Origin: Amycolatopsis decaplanina DSM 44594
Lineage (GTDB): Bacteria; Actinomycetota; Actinomycetes; Mycobacteriales; Pseudonocardiaceae
Length of the DNA stretch: 64,000 nt
Reading direction: 5' to 3'
NCBI RefSeq assembly: GCF_000342005.1
Contig: NZ_AOHO01000048.1
Span: forward strand, 1-64,000
How positions within the stretch are numbered: the first letter of the stretch is position 1; each line of letters starts with the position of its first letter. The translations under genes and the position numbers were made by a program. Below, one piece after another: positions 16,920 through 24,733 of the stretch. A model generated the notes under the pieces. The model saw only the letters and a list, made by a program, of their open reading frames with translations, ran no database searches and was not told the DNA's origin.

Positions 16920-18394
16920 GAAGCGCTCCCCTCACCGTTCGCGGACGGCCGCTGGACCATCACCGTGTGCGCTTCGGCGAGCGGCGCCTGGGGCTGCTGC
17001 GGCTTCGGCCGCACCGCGGGTTTACGGGCGGCGTCGGAGATTCGGAGCAGGAGGGCCACCAGAATGTAGTTCGCGAGCAGTGAAGAACCGCCGCGGGAGA
17101 GGAACGGGGCGGTGATCCCGGTGTTCGGGATCAGGTTCGTGACGCCACCGACGACGACGAAGATCTGCATGACCAGGGCGAACGACAGGCCGCCGCCGAG
17201 GAGTTTGCCGAAGGTGTCGCGGACCGCGAGGGCGCTGCGCATCCCGCGCATCGCCAGGATCAGGTACAGCATCAGCATCGCGGCGAGGCCGATGAAGCCG
17301 AGTTCCTCGCCGATCGCGGTGGTGATGAAGTCCGTCTTGGCCTCGGGGACCATGTCCGGCCGTCCGGCGCCGAGGCCGGTGCCGCCGACCCCGCCGGTCC
17401 CGAGCCCGAACAGACCCTGCGCGACCTGGTATCCGCCGCCCGCGTCGTCGTAGGTGGCGAGCGGGTCGATCCAGTTACGGACGCGCTGCTGGACGTGCGT
17501 GAACAGGTTGTAGGCGATGATCGCGCCGGCGGCGAAGAACCCGACGCCCAGCACCACCCAGATGATCCGCTCGGTGGCGACGTACAACATCACCAGCGTG
17601 ACGCCGAAGAACAGCAGCGACGTCCCGAGGTCCTTCTCGAACACCAGCACGCCGAGGCAAGCGGCCGCCGCGATCAGGATCGGGCCGAGGTCACGGGCGC
17701 GCGGCAGCTCGACGCCGGCGATCTTCTTGCCCGCGACCATGAACAGGTCCCGTTTCGTCACCAGGAACGAGGCGAAGAAGATCATCAGCAGGATCTTCGC
17801 GAACTCGCCGGGCTGGATCGAGAAGAACGGCAGCTTGATCCAGACCTTCGCGCCGTTGACCTCGGAAAGGCTCGACGGCAGCACGGCGGGCAGCGCGAGC
17901 GCCACGATGCCGACCAGACCGCAGGTGTAGCCGTAACGGGTCAGCGTGCGGTGGTCGCTGATCACGATCAGCACCACCACGAACAGCACCAGCGAGATCG
18001 CCGTGAACAGCACCTGCTTGGTGACGTCCGGCGTGTACTCCTTGCCCTGCTGGACCGCGCGTTCCGCGAGCGCCAGGTCGATCCGGTGGATCATCACCAG
18101 ACCGAGCCCGTTCAGCAGCGCGACACACGGCAGGATCACCGGGTCCGCGTACGGCGCCCAGCGGCGGACCGCCAGATGCGCCGCGGTCAGCACTCCGAGG
18201 TAGGACAGCCCCAGCCAGATGATCGAGCTGGTGAGCTCCTGCTCCTGGTTCGCCTCCACCAGCACGAGCGCGATGGTGACGATGAACGTCGCGAACGCCA
18301 GGAGGACGAGCTCCGTGCCGCGCCGCTTGGGCAGCTCGCGCGGAGGGTTCGTGGCGAACTGGGCCGAAGCCGGATCGGCGAGCGGCGTGCTCAT
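16916..18394 (-). CDS. rodA: SEDS peptidoglycan polymerase RodA/FtsW family
   Basis: The 492-residue polytopic membrane protein has about 12 helices. It carries the SEDS signatures VFEKDLGTSLL (conserved Asp) and TDFITTAIGEELGFIG, plus the late PNTGITAPFLSRGGSS. SEDS proteins are glycosyltransferases that polymerise lipid II with a class B PBP, here the overlapping downstream pbpA. A cytoplasmic Pro-rich C-terminal tail of about 45 residues may carry regulatory sites. The start ATG overlaps the pstP stop by one base. Confidence 0.96.
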   Translation of the reverse strand: MSTPLADPASAQFATNPPRELPKRRGTELVLLAFATFIVTIALVLVEANQEQELTSSIIWLGLSYLGVLTAAHLAVRRWAPYADPVILPCVALLNGLGLVMIHRIDLALAERAVQQGKEYTPDVTKQVLFTAISLVLFVVVLIVISDHRTLTRYGYTCGLVGIVALALPAVLPSSLSEVNGAKVWIKLPFFSIQPGEFAKILLMIFFASFLVTKRDLFMVAGKKIAGVELPRARDLGPILIAAAACLGVLVFEKDLGTSLLFFGVTLVMLYVATERIIWVVLGVGFFAAGAIIAYNLFTHVQQRVRNWIDPLATYDDAGGGYQVAQGLFGLGTGGVGGTGLGAGRPDMVPEAKTDFITTAIGEELGFIGLAAMLMLYLILAMRGMRSALAVRDTFGKLLGGGLSFALVMQIFVVVGGVTNLIPNTGITAPFLSRGGSSLLANYILVALLLRISDAARKPAVRPKPQQPQAPLAEAHTVMVQRPSANGEGSAS

Positions 18395-19788
18395 CAGTTA
18401 CCGCCCCCTGGTGCTGCCGGTTCCGGCGTCGAGCAGTCCCTCCCCGCTGGCTGGTTCGCCGAACTCGGCGAGGCGGGGGTCGAAGGAGGAGCCGCCGACG
18501 ACGACACCGGAGGCGCCGACGAGGAAGGCGGCGTGGAGGTCGAGCCGGTGGCCGGCTTGCAGTCGGCCAGCTGCTTGTGCGGCCGCAGGAAGTCGTCGAT
18601 GTACTTGCGGGCGTCGTCGAGGTTGTCCTTCTTGACGCCGTTCTTCACCGCGATCCGCGCGTCCTCCTGCAGTGCGGGCACCAGCAGCTTGTCGGTGCAC
18701 AGTCCGCCCGGCGGGCACGAGCCCTGCTCGTAGGCGTGCAGGTCGATGCCGAGGATGCTGCCCGGGACGCCGCGGTAGATCACGACCTCCTCACCGGGGC
18801 CCTCGCCGACGTAGTACTGGCTCAGCACGAAATACCGCGTGGCGATCGCCGCCGCGGCCAGCACGATCAGGACGACCACCGCTCCCGCCAGCCAGCGAAA
18901 TCGCCTCCGGCGCTTGACCTTCGGGTCCTCCTCTTGGGGCTGGACCTCGGGCCGCGGCTGCGGCGCGGGCTGGGTCAGCGCGCGGGCGCGGGCGGCGGGG
19001 GAGTCGCCCTGGTGGAACTCGTCGCTGCCGTCCCCGGCGGCGCCGCCCACGATGGGCGCGTCCTCACCGAAGTCGACGTCGACGACGTCGGCGATGATCA
19101 CCGTGACGTTGTCCGTGCCGCCGCCCTTGAGCGCCAGCTCGATCATCCGGTCCGCGCAGGCCTGCGGATCCGGGATCTGGATCGCCTCGGAAAGCGTCTC
19201 GTCGCTGACCATGCCGGACAGGCCGTCCGAACAGATCAGGTAGCGGTCACCGGCGCGGGCCTCGCGCACGGTCAGGCTCGGCTCGACCTCGTGCCCGGTG
19301 AGCGCCTTCAGCAGCAGCGACCGCTGCGGGTGCACCGCGGCCTCTTCCGGCGTGATCCGGCCCTGTTCGAGAAGTTCGTTGACGAAGCTGTCGTCTCGCG
19401 TGATCTGCGAGAACTGCCCGCCGCGCATCAGATACGCCCGCGAGTCGCCGACGTGCACGACACCCATCCGCGAACCGGCGAACAGCACGGCGGTCAGGGT
19501 CGTGCCCATCCCGTCGAGGTCCGGGTCCTGCTGGACGAGTTCGGCGATGGCCGCGTTGCCGTTCTGGACGGCCTCACGCAGCTGAGCGAGGAGATCGTCG
19601 CTGGGATCGTCGTCGTCGAGTGGGGCGAGGGAGGCGATGACGACCTTGCTGGCCACCTCACCCGCGGCGTGACCACCCATGCCGTCGGCGAGGGCGAGCA
19701 GGCGGGGACCTGCGTACACGGAGTCCTGGTTGCTGGAACGCACCAGGCCCCGGTCGCTGCGAGCCGCGTAGCGGAGGACGAGAGTCAT
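18394..19788 (-). CDS. pstP: PP2C-family Ser/Thr phosphatase PstP
   Basis: The protein has 464 residues. An N-terminal PP2C domain of about 240 residues has the metal-binding motifs LALADGMGGHAAGEVAS, VHVGDSRAYL, CSDGLSGMVSD and GGGTDNVTVI. A Pro/Gln-rich linker leads to a transmembrane helix (about 303-325) and an extracytoplasmic tail ending in a Ser/Pro-rich segment. It is the cognate phosphatase of PknA, PknB and the FHA proteins. Its ATG overlaps the fhaB stop. Confidence 0.96.
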   Translation of the reverse strand: MTLVLRYAARSDRGLVRSSNQDSVYAGPRLLALADGMGGHAAGEVASKVVIASLAPLDDDDPSDDLLAQLREAVQNGNAAIAELVQQDPDLDGMGTTLTAVLFAGSRMGVVHVGDSRAYLMRGGQFSQITRDDSFVNELLEQGRITPEEAAVHPQRSLLLKALTGHEVEPSLTVREARAGDRYLICSDGLSGMVSDETLSEAIQIPDPQACADRMIELALKGGGTDNVTVIIADVVDVDFGEDAPIVGGAAGDGSDEFHQGDSPAARARALTQPAPQPRPEVQPQEEDPKVKRRRRFRWLAGAVVVLIVLAAAAIATRYFVLSQYYVGEGPGEEVVIYRGVPGSILGIDLHAYEQGSCPPGGLCTDKLLVPALQEDARIAVKNGVKKDNLDDARKYIDDFLRPHKQLADCKPATGSTSTPPSSSAPPVSSSAAPPSTPASPSSANQPAGRDCSTPEPAAPGGGN

Positions 19789-20252
19789 GGGCGAAGCTCG
19801 ATCACCGTTTTGCCGATCCGGATGGGGACTCCGAGCGGGACCCGGAGGGGTGCCGTGACCTTAGCCCGGTCGAGGTACGTCCCGTTCGTCGAACCCAGAT
19901 CTTCCACGTACCAATCCTCCCCGCGCAGGGCGATCCGGGCGTGCCGGGTCGACGCGTAGTCGTCGTCCAGCACCAGGGTCGAGTCGTCGGCGCGGCCGAT
20001 CAGGATCGGCCTGCCGTCCAAGGCGATCCTGGTGCCTGCCAGCGCACCATGGGTCACGAGCAGCTGCTGCGGCGACTTTCCGCCGCGCGGCTTCTTGTTT
20101 TCCTTCTTCTTGCGACCGAACGTCGGGACGGCGACTCGCAGCCCGGAGGCCGCGTACAGATCCGAACGGACGACACGCAACGCGGCGAACACGAAGAGCC
20201 AGAGCAGCACGAGAAAGCCCACCCTGGTGAGTTGAACGACCAGCTCTGGCAC
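19785..20252 (-). CDS. fhaB: FHA-domain protein FhaB (FipA)
   Basis: The 155-residue protein has an N-terminal membrane helix (VGFLVLLWLFVFAALRVV), a basic linker and a C-terminal FHA domain. Phosphothreonine-binding residues are visible in the IGR, STRHARI and DLGSTNGTYL motifs. In mycobacteria FhaB is phosphorylated by PknA/PknB and links them to the divisome. I chose the GTG at 20252, which gives the same short N-terminus as mycobacterial FhaB; the ribosome site is weak. The 160 nt separating it from fhaA could hold a promoter. Confidence 0.92.
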   Translation of the reverse strand: MPELVVQLTRVGFLVLLWLFVFAALRVVRSDLYAASGLRVAVPTFGRKKKENKKPRGGKSPQQLLVTHGALAGTRIALDGRPILIGRADDSTLVLDDDYASTRHARIALRGEDWYVEDLGSTNGTYLDRAKVTAPLRVPLGVPIRIGKTVIELRP

Positions 20253-20412
20253 TTGTTGTGTCCGCTCCCGTTTCTCCTGTGCGCCGCGGAGAGCCCGTGC
20301 CGTCCGGGATGGTCGGCTCCGAACGGCCCTGCTCTCCGCGTACGACCCGAGGTGCCGATCCACCACAGGTCCCGCACCGCAATTCTGCGATACCCCCTCC
20401 GGACGCCGCCGG

Positions 20413-22026
20413 TCAGCCCTGCGTACGGAACACGAGAGACGAGTGGCCCACGCGGATCACGTCGCCGTCGGCCAGCTGCCAGGTCTGCACCGGGGTGCCG
20501 TTGACGGTCGTGCCGTTCGTGGAACCGATGTCCGCGAGCGTCGCGCTCTGGCCGTCCCAGGTGATCTCCAAGTGACGGCGCGAGACGCCGGTGTCCGGGA
20601 GCCGGAAGTCGGCGTCCTGGCCGCGGCCCACGACGTTCCCGCCCTGCTTCAGCGAGTACGAGCGGTTCGAACCGTCGTCCAGCTGGAGGCTCGCGGTGAG
20701 CTGACGGCCGGCCGCCGGCTGGCCGCCGTAGCCGCCCCCCTGCGCGTACGGGTCCGCGGCGGGCTGGCCGTACTGCTGCTGGCCACCGCCGTACTGGTCG
20801 TAGCCGCCTTGCTGCTGGCCGCCGTACTGGTCGTAACCGGGCTGCTGTGCGCCGCCGCCGTAACCCTGGTCGTACCCGGGCTGCTGCTGGCCGCCGTACT
20901 GGTCGTAACCGGGCTGCTGTGCGCCGCCGCCATAGCCCTGGTCGTACCCGGGCTGCTGCTGGCCGCCGTACTGGTCATAGCCGGGCTGCTGTGCGCCGCC
21001 GCCATAGCCCTGGTCGTACCCGGGCTGCTGCTGGCCGCCGTACTGGTCATAGCCGGGCTGTTGAGCGCCGCCGCCATAGCCCTGGTCGTACCCGGGCTGC
21101 TGCTGGCCGCCGTACTGGTCATAGCCGGGCTGCTGTGCGCCGCCGCCATAGCCCTGGTCGTACCCGGGCTGCTGCTGGCCGCCGTACTGGTCATAGCCGG
21201 GCTGTTGAGCGCCGCCGCCATAGCCCTGGTCGTACCCGGGCTGCTGCTGGCCGCCGTACTGGTCATAGCCGGGCTGCTGTGCGCCGCCGCCATAGCCCTG
21301 GTCGTACCCGGGCTGCTGCTGGCCGCCGTACTGGTCATAGCCGGGCTGTTGAGCGCCGCCGCCATAGCCCTGGTCGTACCCGGGCTGCTGCTGGCCGCCG
21401 TACTGGTCATAGCCGGGCTGTTGAGCGCCGCCGCCGTAACCCTGGTCGTAGCCGCCCTGCTGCTGGCCGCCATAACCCTGGTCGTACCCGGGCTGCTGCT
21501 GGCCAGCCTGCTGTCCGTAGCCGTACTGGCCCTGCTGGCCGTACGGGTCACCCTGGTCGTATTGGCCGTAGCCGGGGGGCTGGCTCATTGCTGGGTCTCC
21601 TGCGTTGCTGGGTCGTGCCGACCGTGACGAGCCTTCGGCGCCGTGGGGCTTGACGTCGGGATCGACGGACGAACGGGTCTTGAACTGTCCAGTATGCAGC
21701 GCCTCGTTGCGCTCGAGCGAAACTACGACGTCACCATAGGTGTCCCAACCGTGCTCGGCGAGGTGTTCCTTGACCGCCTCCGCCAACACCGAGGTGACCC
21801 GACGCTCGTCTCCGGCCATACGTTCGTGATCAGCCTGCCCCAACGACACGATGTAGTGATTGGGGGCGAGCTGTCGACCACCGGCCAGCTCACGGACGTT
21901 TTCCTCGCTCTCGCGCTCGAGCGCCACCGCCACTTCCTGCGTGACGACGTTGCCACCGAACATGCGCGCGAAGGTATTGCCCACGAGGTTCTCGAGCCGT
22001 CTGTCAAAGCGTTCGACGCGGCCCAC
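20413..22026 (-). CDS. fhaA: FHA-domain protein FhaA with DUF3662 domain and long Tyr/Gln/Gly repeat linker
   Basis: The protein has 537 residues. The N-terminal DUF3662 domain (about 1-115, starting [14 protein letters not shown]) is followed by a low-complexity Tyr/Gln/Gly/Pro/Asp linker (about 150-430). The C-terminal FHA domain carries [19 protein letters not shown] and [12 protein letters not shown]. FhaA binds phosphorylated MurJ/MviN in mycobacteria and tunes lipid II export. The GTG start has a GAGGAGG ribosome site at ideal distance. The linker is built from near-identical 24-residue units encoded by 72-bp tandem repeats and is much longer than in the mycobacterial orthologue. Confidence 0.95.
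   Translation of the reverse strand: MGRVERFDRRLENLVGNTFARMFGGNVVTQEVAVALERESEENVRELAGGRQLAPNHYIVSLGQADHERMAGDERRVTSVLAEAVKEHLAEHGWDTYGDVVVSLERNEALHTGQFKTRSSVDPDVKPHGAEGSSRSARPSNAGDPAMSQPPGYGQYDQGDPYGQQGQYGYGQQAGQQQPGYDQGYGGQQQGGYDQGYGGGAQQPGYDQYGGQQQPGYDQGYGGGAQQPGYDQYGGQQQPGYDQGYGGGAQQPGYDQYGGQQQPGYDQGYGGGAQQPGYDQYGGQQQPGYDQGYGGGAQQPGYDQYGGQQQPGYDQGYGGGAQQPGYDQYGGQQQPGYDQGYGGGAQQPGYDQYGGQQQPGYDQGYGGGAQQPGYDQYGGQQQPGYDQGYGGGAQQPGYDQYGGQQQGGYDQYGGGQQQYGQPAADPYAQGGGYGGQPAAGRQLTASLQLDDGSNRSYSLKQGGNVVGRGQDADFRLPDTGVSRRHLEITWDGQSATLADIGSTNGTTVNGTPVQTWQLADGDVIRVGHSSLVFRTQG
20818..21465. repeat. Nine 72-bp tandem repeats inside fhaA
   Basis: The landmark GCCGCCGTACTGGTC recurs every 72 bp from 20818 to 21394, giving nine units that encode [24 protein letters not shown] (24 residues). 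Units differ at very few synonymous sites. Two variants (CTGCTGTGC and CTGTTGAGC) alternate over part of the array, which points to duplication in 144-bp steps. The array stays in frame throughout. Confidence 0.95.
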
Positions 22027-22155
22027 CGGGCAACCTCCTCACACGTGTGCTTCCCCGTCGATCCTATCCGGGAGCGGCCAGTCGGACACGGCCCCCGGTG
22101 AAACCCGCGAAATCCGCCTGCTACGCTTTGCGAGCTGTCAGAGAACGAAGCACTC

Positions 22156-22238
22156 GGGCGAGTGGCGGAATGGCAGACGCGCACGGTTCAGGTCCGTGTG
22201 TCCGAAAGGACGTGAGGGTTCAACTCCCTCCTCGCCCA
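22156..22238 (+). tRNA. tRNA-Leu (anticodon CAG)
   Basis: The 83-nt sequence folds with a 7-bp acceptor stem (GGGCGAG with CTCGCCC) and discriminator A. Anticodon CAG lies at 22189-22191, there is an extended variable arm, and the T arm is GGGTTCAACTCCC. The 3' CCA is not encoded. Mycobacteria carry a tRNA-Leu at the same place after fhaA, which supports the call. It abuts an atypical two-gene cassette. Confidence 0.95.
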
Positions 22239-22432
22239 CCCGTAGTCAGAGGCCCCTTCGCTAGCGCGACGGGGCCTCTTTCGCGTTGGTCGTCGGTCGT
22301 CAGCTCCCGGGGGGCCGAGCCCCCCGGACCCCCACGGTGCGTCCGGCGGCGGTTGGCGAGTGGGTTCCCAGTTTAAGCGCTTCACGCTTGCTTTGAACAC
22401 GTTTGTGCTGGTGGTTGCGTGTGCGCAGGCGG

Positions 22433-22438
22433 TATATT
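22433..22438 (+). promoter_or_regulatory. -10 element of a probable leaderless promoter for the tRNA-side cassette
   Basis: TATATT lies 7 nt before the ATG at 22446, with no ribosome site between. The surrounding 60 bp are clearly more AT-rich than the rest of the window. Confidence 0.55.
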
Positions 22439-22445
22439 TTCTGGC

Positions 22446-23057
22446 ATGTTTTCACATCCGCTGGCTGAGGACGTCCTGCGCGACCTTGGCGACAAGGTCG
22501 TCGGTGCTCTGGTCGACGCTACGAGTGCCACGAGGGCGGACTTGGCCGACTATCGCGATGCCTTCCCCGGCTGGGTCGCGGACAGCAGTGACCGTGGGCT
22601 TTCGAACTGGATACACGACCGGCTTTGGGCCCACCTCCGCCGACGGCTCACGGACGTCGATTCGGTCGAACTGGTGGACCAAGGCGTCACGCGCGAAATC
22701 ACGGTCGGCCTCCGGTACCGCGCTCGGGTGAAGCGGCACACGGTGCGGGATCGCATCAGGTCCTACGCGACCAAGTCAGCCCTGGCCTTCTGGGCGCAAT
22801 CCGACGCTCTGGAAGGATTGGAGGAGGTTCGCCTGGGCTTCGGCTATCGCTGGGATCCCGAAGAGCGAGTGATCGGCAGCACAATCGTCTCGCTGCGGGA
22901 CGGACTGGACAAAGATGCGATCTGGGCCGTCGAGGTGGATGCTGGGGCGTCTGGCGTCGCCGGTACGGAATTCACCTGGACTCCTGTCGATCCGTCTCTG
23001 CCCCAGATCGACCTGTACGAGGCACTGGCCCCGAATGAGGAGGACGAAGCGACGTGA
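22446..23057 (+). CDS. Unrecognised protein, first gene of tRNA-adjacent cassette
   Basis: This 203-residue, probably cytoplasmic protein matches no family I know. The N-terminal half has acidic helices (AEDVLRDLGDKVV) and a Trp-containing HDRLWAHLRRRL segment. The middle is strongly basic (RYRARVKRHTVRDRIRS), and the C-terminal half looks beta-rich and ends acidic (APNEEDEAT). It overlaps the XRE-ImmA/IrrE gene by 4 nt (GTGA), so the two are co-translated. By analogy with other metalloprotease-linked pairs it could be the effector or substrate, but that is speculation. Its codon use looks less GC-biased than its neighbours'. Confidence 0.8.
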   Translation: MFSHPLAEDVLRDLGDKVVGALVDATSATRADLADYRDAFPGWVADSSDRGLSNWIHDRLWAHLRRRLTDVDSVELVDQGVTREITVGLRYRARVKRHTVRDRIRSYATKSALAFWAQSDALEGLEEVRLGFGYRWDPEERVIGSTIVSLRDGLDKDAIWAVEVDAGASGVAGTEFTWTPVDPSLPQIDLYEALAPNEEDEAT

Positions 23058-24097
23058 GTGGAATCGGCGATGTGCTGGAAACACTTCGCCGCGCCCGAGG
23101 GCTGACGCAGGAAGACTTGTGCGCGAAGGCCGAAGTCACGCAGGCGGCGTTGTCCCGTTACGAGAACGATCAACGCATGCCTGATGACGACGTGCTGAAC
23201 CGGCTCGCGCGGTCGTTGGGTGTATCGACACGCTTCCTGACCCGGGATCACGCTGTTCGGGGTGCGCTCGCCGTGGACGCGCACATGAGACGCCAGCGAA
23301 CGACGAAGGCTTCCGCCTGGCGAAGGCTCGAAGCACGACTGAACGCGTACCGGTTGCACGTCTCCGTGTTGTTCGAAGAGGTGTCGATGCGAGCGGAACA
23401 GTCCGTCCCCACGTTCGATCCGATCGATACGACCCCGGTGCAGGCGGCTCTGATGGTGCGTGCCCAGTGGCGACTGCCCGTCGGACCAGTACGCCATCTG
23501 GCGAGATGGCTCGAGGCCGCTGGTTGCGTGATCCTGGAGGAGGACTTCGGTACCTCGCGTATCGACGGGCTTTCTCAGTGGATCGGCGACCACCCCGTGC
23601 TGCTGATCAACGCGGCCGCCCCCATCGATCGCAAACGGCTCACCCTGGCTCATGAACTCGGCCATCTCGTGCTCCATAACGGGATCGCGACCGAAGATCC
23701 GGAGCGAGAAGCGAATGAGTTCGCCGCCGAGTTCTTGATGCCGGCACACGTGATCAAGCCGGATCTTCGTCCCGTGACGCTCGGACACCTCCGGGACATG
23801 AAGCGAGTTTGGGGAGTTTCGATGCAAGCGCTCTTCGAGCGTGCCTACTCACTCAAGCAGGTCTCGGCTCCAGACCGTACGAGCTTCTACAAGGCTATGA
23901 ACGCTCGCGGGTGGAAGACGACCGAACCGGATGGCGACCGCCTGGCCCCGGAGACGCCGCAACTCATCACGGCGATCGGCGATACATTGCGGACCAAAGG
24001 TCTCACGGATGGCGAGATCGCCGAGCTGGCGGGTTTCTCGGAAGATTCCTCGGACAACCCGTTCGCTCGTCCAGCGCGGCGATTGCAAGCCGTGTGA
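23054..24097 (+). CDS. XRE-family regulator fused to ImmA/IrrE metallopeptidase
   Basis: The protein has 347 residues. An N-terminal XRE helix-turn-helix (about 5-62; GLTQEDLCAKAEVTQAALSRYEN) is joined to an ImmA/IrrE zinc protease domain. Its HELGH motif is at 200-204, and a downstream Glu in REANEFAAEFLMP serves as a ligand. Such fusions bind their own promoter and cleave a partner or repressor on a damage or phage signal, as ImmA and IrrE do. Co-translation with the unknown upstream gene and position beside a tRNA suggest a mobile or defence-like cassette. A bidirectional terminator follows. Confidence 0.9.
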   Translation: MSGIGDVLETLRRARGLTQEDLCAKAEVTQAALSRYENDQRMPDDDVLNRLARSLGVSTRFLTRDHAVRGALAVDAHMRRQRTTKASAWRRLEARLNAYRLHVSVLFEEVSMRAEQSVPTFDPIDTTPVQAALMVRAQWRLPVGPVRHLARWLEAAGCVILEEDFGTSRIDGLSQWIGDHPVLLINAAAPIDRKRLTLAHELGHLVLHNGIATEDPEREANEFAAEFLMPAHVIKPDLRPVTLGHLRDMKRVWGVSMQALFERAYSLKQVSAPDRTSFYKAMNARGWKTTEPDGDRLAPETPQLITAIGDTLRTKGLTDGEIAELAGFSEDSSDNPFARPARRLQAV

Positions 24098-24114
24098 CTT
24101 TCGACTGACACGAG

Positions 24115-24151
24115 TCGGGCCCCGCTGGATCCATTATCCACCGGGGCCCGA
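24115..24151. terminator. 16-bp hairpin between convergent genes
   Basis: Arms 24115-24130 and 24136-24151 pair with one C-C mismatch around a 5-nt loop. The hairpin sits between the protease gene (plus) and the FKBP gene (minus) and can end both transcripts. Confidence 0.85.
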
Positions 24152-24165
24152 GTTGATTCTGTGGG

Positions 24166-24540
24166 TCAGTTCACGCCGATCAGGTCGACGACGAAGATCA
24201 GGGTCTCGTTCGGCTTGATGACGCCGCCGGCGCCGCGTTCGCCGTAGGCCAGGTGCGGCGGGATGACCAGCTGGCGGCGACCACCGACCTTCATTCCGGC
24301 GACACCCTGGTCCCAGCCGGGGATGACCTGTCCCGCGCCGAGGCCGAAGCGAAGCGGCTCACCGCGGTCCCACGACGCGTCGAACTGGTCGCCGGTCGAG
24401 TGCGAGACACCGACGTAGTGCACCGAGACGGTGTCGCCGGCCTTCGCCTCCTGACCGTCGCCGACAGAGATGTCGGTCTTCTCCAGCTCGGTGGGCGCGG
24501 GCCCCTCGGGGCGGTCGATCTGGGGCTTTTGCAAAGACAT
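24166..24540 (-). CDS. FKBP-type peptidyl-prolyl cis-trans isomerase
   Basis: This 124-residue single-domain protein has the FKBP core VSVHYVG, FDASWDRG, FGLGAGQVIPGWDQGVAGMKVG and PHLAYGERGAGGVIKPNETL. It carries the usual active-site aromatic and Asp residues. It catalyses prolyl isomerisation in protein folding. There is no signal peptide, so it is cytoplasmic. The ATG at 24540 (MSLQKPQIDRPEG) matches other actinobacterial members; the longer upstream frame is not supported. Confidence 0.95.
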   Translation of the reverse strand: MSLQKPQIDRPEGPAPTELEKTDISVGDGQEAKAGDTVSVHYVGVSHSTGDQFDASWDRGEPLRFGLGAGQVIPGWDQGVAGMKVGGRRQLVIPPHLAYGERGAGGVIKPNETLIFVVDLIGVN

Positions 24541-24733
24541 GCCCAGGAAGATACGTGAAGCGAAGCTTCTCCGCTGAGGGTGGCGGTGGGGAGGAAGGGG
24601 AGTACCTGCGCAGGTCTTGGGTCCGCAGGGCGAGTGTTCCGCCGAACGGTGGCAAGAACGCGAATAGTCTTCACAAATTTGGATACCCGTGGGTAGTGTG
24701 CGCCTCGTCACTCTCCGACGACGGAGGTCTTTC

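Noticed and set aside
14136..17069. A 977-codon plus-strand frame across pknA and pbpA
   Set aside because: It lies opposite two unmistakable genes and is low-complexity Arg/His/Gly; a GC-rich antisense artefact.
20818..21465. Regular repeats that could be read as a CRISPR array
   Set aside because: The units are contiguous, have no unique spacers, keep the coding frame and lie inside fhaA.
22220..24165. A second copy of the tRNA-Leu 3' end marking an attachment site
   Set aside because: I searched by eye to the end of the cassette and found no duplicate of the tRNA 3' sequence, and there is no integrase.
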